Source of the DNA: Lachnospira eligens
GTDB lineage: Bacteria > Bacillota > Clostridia > Lachnospirales > Lachnospiraceae
DNA length: 64,000 nucleotides
NCBI RefSeq assembly: GCF_009680455.1
Contig: NZ_WKRD01000011.1
Location: forward strand, 18,980-82,979
Reading direction: 5' to 3'
Made by a program: the position numbers and the translations under genes. Shown piece by piece: positions 26,660-35,016 of the stretch (position 1 is the stretch's first letter; every line of letters begins with the position of its first letter). A model generated the notes under the pieces. The model saw only the letters and a list, made by a program, of their open reading frames with translations, did not search any database and was not told the DNA's origin.

Positions 26660-28154
26660 ACCCAATCGCCCCCAATTTCTTACGAATTTCTTCTTCCAAT
26701 TCATGAGACTTTGCAAACATATCTGAAAGCTCTGATGTAAGGCGTGTCATCTTTTCTTCAAATGGTTCTCCATCATCCGGAGTTTCTTCAATACCAACAT
26801 ATCTGCCCGGTGTAAGAATAAAGTCCTGCTTTTCGATTTCATTAAGATCTGCTATAGCACAGAATCCTTTCACATCTTCAAGCTTACCATCTTGAAATGC
26901 TGTAAATGTACCAGACAACTTCTGAATATCTTCATCGGTAAAATCTCTATGCTTGCGGTCAACCATATAACCCATCTTGCGGGCATCTATAAATAAAGTT
27001 TTACCTTTCTGCTTTTTGTTCTTAGAAATAAACCAAAGTGTAACCGGAATTGTAACGCTATAAAATAACTGCGTAGGAAGTGCAACGATACCTTCCACAA
27101 GATCAGCCTGAATAATATTCTTTCTGATTTCTCCCTCACCACTAGACTGAGATGATAAAGCTCCATTAGCAAGCACAAGACCGATTTTTCCATTCGGTGC
27201 AAGATGATGTATCATATGCTGAATCCACGCATAGTTGGCATTTCCTGCTGGCGGCGTTCCATATTTCCATCTAACATCATCTTTTAACTTGTCTTGTCCC
27301 CAGTTTGAAAGATTGAAGGGCGGATTTGCCATAATAAAATCAGCTTTAAGCGTTTTATGTAAATCATTGAAAAATGTATCTGCCTGATAAGGTCCAAAAT
27401 CTGCATCGATACCGCGAATAGCCATATTCATTTTTGCCATCTTCCAAGTATCTGCATTAGACTCCTGACCATAAACTGCAATTTCGCCACGCTTACCACT
27501 ATGTGCCTGAATAAACTTTGCACTCTGAACAAACATACCACCTGAACCACAACATGGGTCATATACACGACAATTTTTGAATGGTTTCAAAATAGCAACG
27601 ATTGTTTTAACGATACTTGCAGGAGTATAGAATTCGCCACCCTTAACACCTTCATATGCTGCAAACTGCTGAATACAATACTCATATGTTCTGCCAAGAA
27701 GGTCTTTGCTTTCTTCTGTATCGCCCATATCCATATTGGTGAAAAGATCAACAACCTCGCCTAATACTCGCTTATCCAAATCTGGACTTGCATAATTCTT
27801 TGGAAGCACATTTTTAAGAGTTGTATTTTCCTTTTCAATAGCTCTCATTGCCTCGTCGATAACAGTACCGATTTCTGGAGTATGTGCTGCGGAAGCAATC
27901 TTGCTCCAACGGGCATCCTCCGGTACAAAGAAAATATTATCTTCTGCATATGCATCCTTATCATCTTCAAAGCCATCACCCTCTTCAACAAGCTGTTGAT
28001 AGCGTTTTTCAAATGCACTTGATATGTAACGCAGAAAAATAAGTCCTACGATAACCTTTCTGTATTCTGCTGCTGGAATGTGTCCCCAAAGAACACAAGC
28101 CGCATCCCATATTTGTTTTTCAAATCCAATATTAGCATTATTTTGAACTGCCAT
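26649..28154 (-). CDS. hsdM: Type I restriction-modification system N6-adenine methyltransferase (HsdM)
   Basis: A 501-residue modification subunit. The N-terminal helical HsdM_N domain includes FEKQIWDAACVLWGHIPAAEY. The SAM-binding motif is VYDPCCGSGGMFV (~200-212) and the catalytic motif NPPF lies near residue 277. It methylates adenine at sites chosen by HsdS and protects the host from HsdR. AAAGGAAT supports the ATG. It is the first gene of the type I cluster and overlaps hsdS. Confidence 0.95.
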   Translation of the reverse strand: MAVQNNANIGFEKQIWDAACVLWGHIPAAEYRKVIVGLIFLRYISSAFEKRYQQLVEEGDGFEDDKDAYAEDNIFFVPEDARWSKIASAAHTPEIGTVIDEAMRAIEKENTTLKNVLPKNYASPDLDKRVLGEVVDLFTNMDMGDTEESKDLLGRTYEYCIQQFAAYEGVKGGEFYTPASIVKTIVAILKPFKNCRVYDPCCGSGGMFVQSAKFIQAHSGKRGEIAVYGQESNADTWKMAKMNMAIRGIDADFGPYQADTFFNDLHKTLKADFIMANPPFNLSNWGQDKLKDDVRWKYGTPPAGNANYAWIQHMIHHLAPNGKIGLVLANGALSSQSSGEGEIRKNIIQADLVEGIVALPTQLFYSVTIPVTLWFISKNKKQKGKTLFIDARKMGYMVDRKHRDFTDEDIQKLSGTFTAFQDGKLEDVKGFCAIADLNEIEKQDFILTPGRYVGIEETPDDGEPFEEKMTRLTSELSDMFAKSHELEEEIRKKLGAIGYEM

Positions 28155-28222
28155 TTATAAATTCCTTTCTATTAGCACCTTGCTATATTTATCTGTACAT
28201 GTTTCTTCATTTTGCAATATCA

Positions 28223-28438
28223 CTATCGTTCTATTTCCACAATATCATCAAAGCCACATTTCAATTCAACACATATCCTAGCTAAAATATCTAACGATAC
28301 TTGTTGGTCGTTGTTCATTTTGGTAAATGTACTTGGTGCTATCTGTGTTTTCTTTCTTAATTCAGTTTTCGTCATATCCTTATCAATTAACAACTTCCAT
28401 AAAGGTTTATAAGTTATTTTTACTTGATTTTCTGACAT
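28223..28438 (-). CDS. Small Xre/Cro-like HTH regulator
   Basis: A 71-residue DNA-binding protein: WKLLIDKDMTKTELRKKT, then IAPSTFTKM and LDILARICVELKCGFDDIVE, a single Xre-type helix-turn-helix. The ATG is chosen because GGAGG lies 8 nt upstream. It is encoded 68 nt ahead of hsdM on the same strand, so it probably controls the restriction operon, as small controller genes often do. It could also be a general regulator of this element. Confidence 0.85.
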   Translation of the reverse strand: MSENQVKITYKPLWKLLIDKDMTKTELRKKTQIAPSTFTKMNNDQQVSLDILARICVELKCGFDDIVEIER

Positions 28439-28571
28439 GTTATTTCCTCCGATTATCACGTCAAATAGTCTTTTATTTTAGTCTTATTATATCATTTGTT
28501 TTTCACTCATGCAATTTTAACTTTTGAGTTCTCGAAATTAAGAATATAATTTGTAACCAAACATAAAAACA

Positions 28572-28753
28572 AAAAGCTCGCAAATGCCCATTTTACTAGG
28601 CTTTGCGAGCTTTTGAAAATTATTCAAACTCTTGGGCAGAATGATTTATCTGGCTGTTTCTTGGTACACATTTGTTCATTTCATTCTTCATATTCATCTT
28701 ATTTTTCACCTTTGTGTACCTCGTCTAGAATTTTTAGAGCCAAAATGGAGCCA
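28572..28753. other. att-like junction B (left end of a GAGCCA element)
   Basis: A perfect 13-bp-arm hairpin (28572-28584 with 28602-28614) gives a minus-strand terminator (T-run TTTTTGTTTTTA) for the reverse transcriptase gene. The core TATTCAAACTC lies at 28621-28631. GAGCCA follows twice with 11-bp period (28737-28742 and 28748-28753), 106 bp after the core. The ~130 bp right of the core is closely similar to junction D. No arm repeat is visible at the expected place on the left. Confidence 0.75.
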
Positions 28754-28794
28754 TTTCAAACTCATCATATAGTATTATTTGTAGGTTCCAAACA

Positions 28795-30105
28795 TCAAGA
28801 AATATTTTCAATATCCTTTTCAATATCCCTTATTTCACGCTTCATTATTCTATGAAACTGTATTTCAACAAAATTTTCATCTTTATCAGACAAGTCCATC
28901 TGATATATGTCTGATAAAATAGCTTTCTTATCTTCCAATTTTAAAGCATCTAGATTGGGAATATACTTAGTCTCGTGCAATGCCATATGCATTTCCGCAT
29001 ATGTCCTAACAAATCTCTTTATTTTAATTTTACCTTCTAATTTATATCGTTTAATCAATTTTTGCACAACATCATCTAAATGAAAAAGTAAACTTAAATC
29101 TGTTATTTGAGAATAGAAAAATAGCCAACCATACTTGTGTTTTTCAAGAATAAAACCTGTAATCTTCAAATTTAATTTCCATTGTAAATATCCAATATTT
29201 TCTTTTTTTATTGTTCTAAACAATTCTTCTAAAGATTGTTCTATTTTTAATACACTACTTTTCCTTACCGTTACTTCACTATCATTTAAAACGTAACCTA
29301 AATATTCAAATGATTTTGTTACAAATCCCTCATCTTTCTTTTCGTTTAATTCCAATCCAAGTTTTTTTATATCATCACATATATTTTTCTTTACATCAAA
29401 ATATTTATCTTCATTAACCAATATTAATATGTCATCAACATATCTGTAATATGATATGTAATCAAGTTTTCCATATTTTGTGTCAATATCCTGCATATAT
29501 ATGTTAGCCAAAGTATTTGAAATAGGCAATCCCTCAGGAACCCCTCTTGTCCTTTCTCCCTTTACAGTCTTTTCCTTTATAGGATAAAGCAGTGCCTCTG
29601 TTCTAATCGCGTTCCAAATAATTGAAATAATTTCAGTTTTATGTATTTTTCTTTTTATTATTCTAATCAACTTATCTTGATTTATTGAGCCATAAAATGA
29701 TTTCACATCCAACTTTATAAAATGTGTGTACAATGAAATTTTTTTAGAAATATCATCTATAACAAGTTGCGGCATCATGGTCTTACATTTATCTCCATAT
29801 ACCCCCACCAACAATTCATTTAACACTGATGCTGTTAACTTATCTCTTAGAGTTGGTACACAAATTGCTCTAGGCGGTTTAAACGGTCCTTTCGTAAATA
29901 AAAGTTGCTTATATCTTGTAAAATGATAAGATCCATTCATAGATTTTCGGATAATAATTTCAATATTCTCATTCAAATTTTGTTCAAATTTTCGAGGTGA
30001 CACTTTATCCAATCCGACAGAAGGCTTATCTTTTACCTTTTCTTCATAATGTTCAATAAGATGTTTTCTGGTAAATAATTTTTTCCATAAGTACGATGCC
30101 TGCAT
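28795..30105 (-). CDS. Reverse transcriptase of the defence (UG/DRT-like) type
   Basis: A 436-residue RNA-directed DNA polymerase. Motif A is FIKLDVKSFYGSI, the motif B region is GVPEGLPISNTLANIYM (EG replacing the usual QG), and the catalytic motif C is YYRYVDDILIL near residue 223. There is no group II intron maturase or endonuclease domain; the C-terminal ~150 residues form a helical region of unknown role. It begins immediately after a SLATT-like membrane gene with no gap, so the two are coupled. RT-SLATT pairs have been predicted as phage defence. The exact RT class cannot be assigned by eye. Confidence 0.85.
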   Translation of the reverse strand: MQASYLWKKLFTRKHLIEHYEEKVKDKPSVGLDKVSPRKFEQNLNENIEIIIRKSMNGSYHFTRYKQLLFTKGPFKPPRAICVPTLRDKLTASVLNELLVGVYGDKCKTMMPQLVIDDISKKISLYTHFIKLDVKSFYGSINQDKLIRIIKRKIHKTEIISIIWNAIRTEALLYPIKEKTVKGERTRGVPEGLPISNTLANIYMQDIDTKYGKLDYISYYRYVDDILILVNEDKYFDVKKNICDDIKKLGLELNEKKDEGFVTKSFEYLGYVLNDSEVTVRKSSVLKIEQSLEELFRTIKKENIGYLQWKLNLKITGFILEKHKYGWLFFYSQITDLSLLFHLDDVVQKLIKRYKLEGKIKIKRFVRTYAEMHMALHETKYIPNLDALKLEDKKAILSDIYQMDLSDKDENFVEIQFHRIMKREIRDIEKDIENIS

Positions 30106-30723
30106 CTATAACACTCCACATATCCAATATAAAACTACTGGCAATAATATAACACATATTTTTAAAAGTAACCGCCAAGCTACATTACAATAATATCTGC
30201 GCCTTACAAATTTCCATTTCTTATCTCTATATTCGCCAGAACTACCATGAACTGTCTCATAATAATCAAATGATATATGATTACTACTTGAATCTAGTAA
30301 GTCGCAATACTTATTATATATGTTCTTAATTGACTCTACATCATCAATATCAATACTCTTTAATTCAAATTCAAGTTTTTGTAACTCCGTATAATTTTTC
30401 CTATATTCTCTAGCATGCTCTAAATATTTTTGTCCATTCAAATATAAAATAACAATAAGCAATGATATTGTCATAAATACTGTCATCAAACTTAACTTCT
30501 CATTACTATTCAATAATGAAAGTATAGAAAATATAATTGTAACACATGAATAATAAATGTTAATCCCCTGAAAAAATGCTTCTTTGTTTATTAATCTCTT
30601 TTCAGCATTAACTCTCGAAATTCTTGTTGTCCATATTTGATCTGGTAAATTTTCATATTTTTCCAATTTATACCCTCCTAAAAAAGTATTAGGGTCTCTA
30701 TATACTAAGTGCAACACCTTCAT
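30106..30723 (-). CDS. SLATT-like membrane protein partnered with the reverse transcriptase
   Basis: A 205-residue protein with an adjacent pair of membrane helices (INIYYSCVTIIFSILSLL and LMTVFMTISLLIVILYL, ~55-105). A long helical segment follows, then a C-terminal hydrophobic helix. The twin helices followed by a cytosolic coil fit the SLATT superfamily, effectors thought to act on membranes when activated. It directly abuts the reverse transcriptase gene. The ribosome binding site is weak, and the 132 bp upstream hold no recognised ncRNA. Assignment to a SLATT subfamily is tentative. Confidence 0.65.
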   Translation of the reverse strand: MKVLHLVYRDPNTFLGGYKLEKYENLPDQIWTTRISRVNAEKRLINKEAFFQGINIYYSCVTIIFSILSLLNSNEKLSLMTVFMTISLLIVILYLNGQKYLEHAREYRKNYTELQKLEFELKSIDIDDVESIKNIYNKYCDLLDSSSNHISFDYYETVHGSSGEYRDKKWKFVRRRYYCNVAWRLLLKICVILLPVVLYWICGVL

Positions 30724-30855
30724 AAGAAAGCCTATGAAATCTTTACAGATTGTTAATTACGTTATCTCCTAAGCGGAAATCATAACTTGCGTTATAAACC
30801 CTAATACAATATTATTTTATCACATCATACTATTATTCTCAATCCATCCTTCCCA

Positions 30856-31563
30856 TTATCTTGTCCCATAAGACCTGTCATACCGCCTTATCTGCTGTTC
30901 TGTACGCTCCTGTTCCCTTACCTTACGAATAATCGTATCAATCTGCTCTGCACCAGCATATCTCTTCACACGCCCCAGATCATCAGCCTTTTCCTGCAAC
31001 AGCTCTGTCCTATCACTCATATCCTTAATCTTACCCTTGTAAAACTCCACATCATCTGACAGTCTCTTCTTTTCCTTCCGAAGCTGTAATACTTCCTCTT
31101 TTAGCCTTACGCATTGGATTGTCAGGTTCTTTATCAAGGTCTTAAGTTTATTCACAAATGGCATTACCACCTTATCCCGAAATGACTTAGCACTTGCAAA
31201 TGCTCCTGATTCCGGCAATTGCCACTCCGGTGCTTCATCATACTTCCTTACATCACGCTGTAATAACTGCTCCGACTGCACCATCTGCTCTATATGGCTC
31301 TTAAGCTCATTCTGTTGCTTTTCAAGCTGCACATTATTCTGTTGCAAATCATTGTATTTCTGTCTTAATGCCTGATTATCAGATTTCAATGAATCATTCC
31401 TTTGCTCCAGAGTGTGATTGTCAGCAGATAACTAATCATTCACATTCTTCAATTTACTATTCGTATATTGTAAATCTTCATGCCTTTGTTCCAGTTCTTC
31501 ATTATCGGTCTGCAACTGTAGATGCTTTTGCTTCAAATCATGATTATCCATACGAAGTCTATC
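30856..31563 (-). pseudogene. Degenerate relaxase C-terminal coiled-coil region (copy 1)
   Basis: A long coiled-coil stretch (LRQKYNDLQQNNVQLEKQQ..., DKVVMPFVNKLKTLIK, ELLQEKADDLGRVKRYAG) typical of the tail of MobV/MobA-like relaxases. It lacks the catalytic N-terminus, is cut at the upstream side where a GNAT gene ends, and has an in-frame TAG within VND*LSADNH. The last ~177 codons are open. Copy 2 lies at 43.1-44.1 kb. It is a relic of an ancestral mobilizable element. Confidence 0.7.
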
Positions 31564-32071
31564 TTTGCAACTCCCAACTCTTTGTACCAATTATTACATT
31601 ATCAACACTTTTGTCGGCATGCAACACAAACCTTTGATTAGGATATCCAAATTCTTCAATCAGCTCGCCCTCTTCAAATCCAAATTTCTTATATAATTTT
31701 CTAGGTGCAATTCCTTTAACATCATTTTCTCTAAATGTAGACACAGTTATATCTTTATCTCTGTCAAGCTTATCAATTGCTTCTCTTAAAAGAAGCGAAG
31801 CAATTCCCCTTTTTCGATAAGCCGGATCAACAGCCAAACAACATATCATATTATACTTCCTTGAATATAAAAGTACGCCAACAATCTCTTGTTCGTTCTT
31901 CACGCACAAAGCACGTTTGTCATTCATGAATTTCAGTACTATTATTTTGTGTTCATCTATACTCTGCTCTGTCTCTAATCCTGGAAAATTCCAACTTACT
32001 TTTCTCACTAATCGCATCCATGAATCAATATCTGATGTTCTGCCAAATTCTACCTTCATATTTTCTATCAT
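31559..32071 (-). CDS. GNAT family N-acetyltransferase
   Basis: A 170-residue acetyltransferase using acetyl-CoA. The GNAT motif A is ICCLAVDPAYRKRGIASLLL (~72-91), with the R-x-x-G-I/A pyrophosphate loop. GAGGAG supports the start. It is followed by the relaxase relic and preceded 11 nt upstream by a NUDIX gene, suggesting a small operon HD-NUDIX-GNAT. The substrate is unknown. Confidence 0.85.
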   Translation of the reverse strand: MIENMKVEFGRTSDIDSWMRLVRKVSWNFPGLETEQSIDEHKIIVLKFMNDKRALCVKNEQEIVGVLLYSRKYNMICCLAVDPAYRKRGIASLLLREAIDKLDRDKDITVSTFRENDVKGIAPRKLYKKFGFEEGELIEEFGYPNQRFVLHADKSVDNVIIGTKSWELQR

Positions 32072-32082
32072 TGACTATCTCC

Positions 32083-32565
32083 TCAAATCTGCTTTGAAAC
32101 AAAATGTACAATTTCTTTCCCTGGCTCAAGAATATATGGTATCAACTCCAAAGGATATACCTTAGTACCTTTCTTTAAATCCTCTAGCGGAACCCAGCAG
32201 AAATCCAAATCAATTCTCTCATTATCCAGCTCATCATATCCATGAAACACTCTATCTAATGGAATATTATCATCCATCAGATGTACATTATAATATAAGC
32301 ATATCTGATGACAGGGTCTTTTTCCCCATGGAAAATAAATTTCTCCGATTGCTAACAGATTATCTACCTCTATCTTAGCATGAAGCTCTTCTTCAAATTC
32401 CCGTTTAAGAGTTTCCATACTTGTCTCCATAGCCGCAACATGTCCGCCAATAATGGCATAATCATCATTCTTCGGACGCTGTAACAAGATTTTACCATTA
32501 TGTTTCAATATACCGCCAACTCTGTATGAAAATACAAAATCATCATTTTTAAATAAAATATCCAC
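32083..32565 (-). CDS. NUDIX hydrolase
   Basis: A 160-residue pyrophosphohydrolase. The Nudix box is present in GGHVAAMETSMETL followed by KREFEEELHAKI (~45-70), matching G-x5-E-x7-RE-x2-EE. Its substrates are nucleoside diphosphate derivatives, but which one cannot be told. It sits between GNAT and HD genes in a probable three-gene unit. This looks like nucleotide-handling cargo rather than mobility functions. Confidence 0.9.
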   Translation of the reverse strand: MDILFKNDDFVFSYRVGGILKHNGKILLQRPKNDDYAIIGGHVAAMETSMETLKREFEEELHAKIEVDNLLAIGEIYFPWGKRPCHQICLYYNVHLMDDNIPLDRVFHGYDELDNERIDLDFCWVPLEDLKKGTKVYPLELIPYILEPGKEIVHFVSKQI

Positions 32566-32618
32566 TTAACCACCTCCAACCTGTTCATAAAACTTGTAGT
32601 AAAAATATATTTATAAGA

Positions 32619-33215
32619 TCATAAATTTCCTGTTGCAAATGTATCTTTCTCACATATAAGGTAAATGTCTTTATTCATTTTCCCCTCAAAATATTGTTTC
32701 AAATTCATATTGGAATTCCACTTGTCCTGCGGATAAAAGCCATACCTTTTCTTTACGTCATTCATCCTATTTTCTATATCAAGAACTCCTTCCGCTCCTG
32801 CCAAACAATCGCACAATTGAATTAACCGGTCATATTCATCATATATGGTCTTTGCTAATTCAGTTTTTATAATTGTCAATTCTTCATCTGTAACATCAAA
32901 TTTTCCGATGTATTCATCTATCGTATGATTATTAAAAGAATGGGTTAAACATATCTTTGCTACTTCATCATATCCCAATGATTTCATATATACGTATCCA
33001 TCATAAACATGTCCAAGATGTCTTACACCAAATTTTCTTCCTATATCATGTAGTAAACCTAATATATATGCTTTCTCAACATCCATATCACCACATGCAC
33101 CTGCTATTTTTTCTGCACAGTGTGCTGCTGTTAAACAATGTTTTCCCCAAGGTCCCGGATTAAATAATAACCCATCACGAATTAACTTCAGTGCTTCTTC
33201 TCTTGTTGGCAACAT
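32619..33215 (-). CDS. HD-domain phosphohydrolase
   Basis: A 198-residue HD-superfamily protein. The metal-binding pattern is HCLTAAHCAEK (~25-35), LGLLHDIGRKFG (~52-63) and a later histidine in LTHSFNNHT. Such enzymes hydrolyse phosphoesters of nucleotides. It is the first gene of the HD-NUDIX-GNAT cluster and lies about 70 bp inside the GAGCCA repeats of junction C. Confidence 0.88.
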   Translation of the reverse strand: MLPTREEALKLIRDGLLFNPGPWGKHCLTAAHCAEKIAGACGDMDVEKAYILGLLHDIGRKFGVRHLGHVYDGYVYMKSLGYDEVAKICLTHSFNNHTIDEYIGKFDVTDEELTIIKTELAKTIYDEYDRLIQLCDCLAGAEGVLDIENRMNDVKKRYGFYPQDKWNSNMNLKQYFEGKMNKDIYLICEKDTFATGNL

Positions 33216-33284
33216 AGCTTGTACCTTCTTCCTTTTTTATTTACCTTTTCAAAACTGATAACTTCATTACTCTCCCCACAAATA

Positions 33285-33494
33285 GAGCCAAACCAGAGCC
33301 ATTTGATAAAACAAATGCCGGAAGCTCGCATAAATACAGGCTTTCGGCATTTTAGTTCGTTATTCAAACTCTTCCCAAGGGAAGTATCATCAAATCAAAA
33401 ATGCTGATTTTATGCGGCATTCCACCGCATCTGTTTCATCTAATGTTACTCTTTTCATATCGTTTTCAAAAACTTTAGTAGCAAATTAGTTGCA
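33285..33494. other. att-like junction C (GAGCCA right end meets GTAGCA left end)
   Basis: From left to right: GAGCCA twice with 11-bp period (33285-33290, 33296-33301), a hairpin (33313-33352), the core TATTCAAACTC (33361-33371), then GTAGCA/GTTGCA with 11-bp period (33478-33483, 33489-33494). The left arms end 60 bp before the core; the right arms begin 107 bp after it. The left half matches the right end of element B-C. The right half is nearly identical to junction E. Confidence 0.8.
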
Positions 33495-33627
33495 ATGATT
33501 CACTATTGCTTCTATGAAATTCTTGGCAGATATAATCTACTTTTACTACTAAAAACGAATAATCAAATGTGGCTTGCGGGTGCTTAACTGTGCCTGCTGC
33601 CACCCCCACTATGAAAGGAGCTTTTCT

Positions 33628-34011
33628 ATGAGCAATCAACACAAACATCCAACTATTAGTTTTAGAATCAGCGATGCTGAACGCAAACAAATCGATGCCC
33701 GTATCCTTGCCAGCGGCATGATGAAGAAAGATTACTTTGTCCGTTCCTGCCTCTATAACCGCATCTGCGTTGTCGGCAAGAAAGAAACTATATATCCTCT
33801 TGTGCAGACTGTTAATGCTCTGTATCTACAATTACTTAAAATGCAGAAAGCATTTATTGAATGCTGTGAGCACCAAACTTTAAGCAATCTTCCTACAAGC
33901 GATGAAATCAAGAAACTGCAGACCGACTATAACAATATGCTTACAGCCATCATTGATCTGCTTGATGGTGCTAAGTATCTGTGGGAAGGAGAACACCATG
34001 AAACAAAATAA
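33628..34011 (+). CDS. Ribbon-helix-helix MobC-like protein (left-end module, copy 1)
   Basis: A 127-residue protein whose N-terminus ISFRISDAERKQIDARIL, followed by ASGMMKKDYFVRSCLYN, fits the ribbon-helix-helix DNA-binding fold of MobC-type relaxosome proteins. AAAGGAG lies 8 nt before the ATG. It sits ~255 bp right of an att core and overlaps the next gene by 14 nt. A second copy at 45.7 kb differs at 11 of 127 residues. No relaxase gene remains beside it here. It could act in transfer or as a directionality factor at the element end. Confidence 0.75.
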   Translation: MSNQHKHPTISFRISDAERKQIDARILASGMMKKDYFVRSCLYNRICVVGKKETIYPLVQTVNALYLQLLKMQKAFIECCEHQTLSNLPTSDEIKKLQTDYNNMLTAIIDLLDGAKYLWEGEHHETK

Positions 34012-34264
34012 TCCTCGTTACCTGTTTGGCATGTATGAACCTGATACAGATTCCGTTATTGTTAATGCTATCAATCATACATATTCCGACACGCCTCTTA
34101 CTATCAGTTGTGAAAAATGCAATTCAGCTGTCTTGCTCGATATATCGGATGATATTGTGTACCTATATAGACTGGCACAAGAGAATCCTCTGCTGTATGC
34201 TGAATTGGCTTGCAAACCTAATGGATTACAGGATTATGTAGATGCCATGAATGAATTTAATTAA
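33998..34264 (+). CDS. Hypothetical 88-residue protein paired with the MobC-like gene (copy 1)
   Basis: A short acidic protein of unknown family (MKQNNPRYLFGMYEPDTDSV...; ending LQDYVDAMNEFN). A CxxC in SCEKCNS may bind metal but is not kept in copy 2 (SCKKYNS). Translational coupling with the upstream gene is shown by the 14-nt overlap and the ribosome binding site GGGAAGGAGAAC. The pair recurs at 46.0 kb with 14 residue differences, so it is a conserved unit of this element type. Confidence 0.7.
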   Translation: MKQNNPRYLFGMYEPDTDSVIVNAINHTYSDTPLTISCEKCNSAVLLDISDDIVYLYRLAQENPLLYAELACKPNGLQDYVDAMNEFN

Positions 34265-34629
34265 GTTTATGCTTCATTATGGTTTTGAACTAACCTGACA
34301 TAATTTTTAACTATCTTTTGATTGATAAAATAATTCGTCGCTTTTTTCGTCGCTTTTTATGTGTCGAAAAAGGCATCGAATTATTCTAATTATACATCTA
34401 ACTCGACATTGACAAGTTAAACAACAAATCAAATCTCTTTATAACTCATATTGTAGTTAATTCATTTTATTTAAGTCCCATTCTAATATAAGGCTTATTT
34501 TTACATAAGGCACAAAGATTATTTAGAGCTATTGAATGGTTGTTGCCAAACCGATGCCATAGAAATATTAATTTTCTTATGTTTCAAAAATACAATAATG
34601 TATCAAGAAACAATTCAAAATATCCATTT
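34265..34629. repeat. Gene-free stretch with a CGTCGC repeat and AATAATTCG inverted repeat
   Basis: CGTCGC occurs twice 12 bp apart (34336 and 34348) within AATAATTCG...CGAATTATT (34329-34385). A related motif (AGCGACGAATTATTTT) occurs near 11406-11421. The rest is AT-rich with no gene. It may be a terminator or operator between the plus-strand pair and the minus-strand defence genes. Confidence 0.45.
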
Positions 34630-34995
34630 CTATTTATCACTATTTTTATTGTAGTTAGAGATATTTTCTAATAAATATCGCGATACAAAATAAGGATTAT
34701 TTTCATTTTTTAATAGTTCAATCAGAACAGCATCTTCATCAGTTTCCAAAACCCTATATTTATCGCCTTGCCTAAGAAATACACCTTCATTACTCTTTGC
34801 ATCACGCATGATTGTATAAACAGCATCAGATTTATTTTCCTTACTTTTTACCTTATTCCATAATCTTTCTCCACCCTTAACAGCAAGTCCTCCTATAATC
34901 GCTCCCCCACCAGCTATTAACGCCACTAGATTTCTTGGTCCTCCTACTTTCTTTGCAAATGTCGTAAGTAATTGATATCCGCCTAAATTACTCAT
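34630..34995 (-). CDS. Small glycine-rich hydrophobic protein following a Gabija-like pair
   Basis: A 121-residue protein of unknown function. It has a glycine-rich hydrophobic segment (LVALIAGGGAIIGGLAVKGG, ~23-42), possibly a membrane helix, and a soluble C-terminal half. AAGGA supports the start. It follows the helicase gene after 21 nt, so it is in the same operon and might be an accessory or regulator of that system. Confidence 0.6.
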   Translation of the reverse strand: MSNLGGYQLLTTFAKKVGGPRNLVALIAGGGAIIGGLAVKGGERLWNKVKSKENKSDAVYTIMRDAKSNEGVFLRQGDKYRVLETDEDAVLIELLKNENNPYFVSRYLLENISNYNKNSDK

Positions 34996-35016
34996 GAAAA
35001 TTCATTCCTTTCTACT

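Noticed and set aside
28754..28764. TTTCAAACTC just after the GAGCCA arms of junction B as a second core
   Set aside because: It is absent at the same place in junction D, so it is likely a coincidence.
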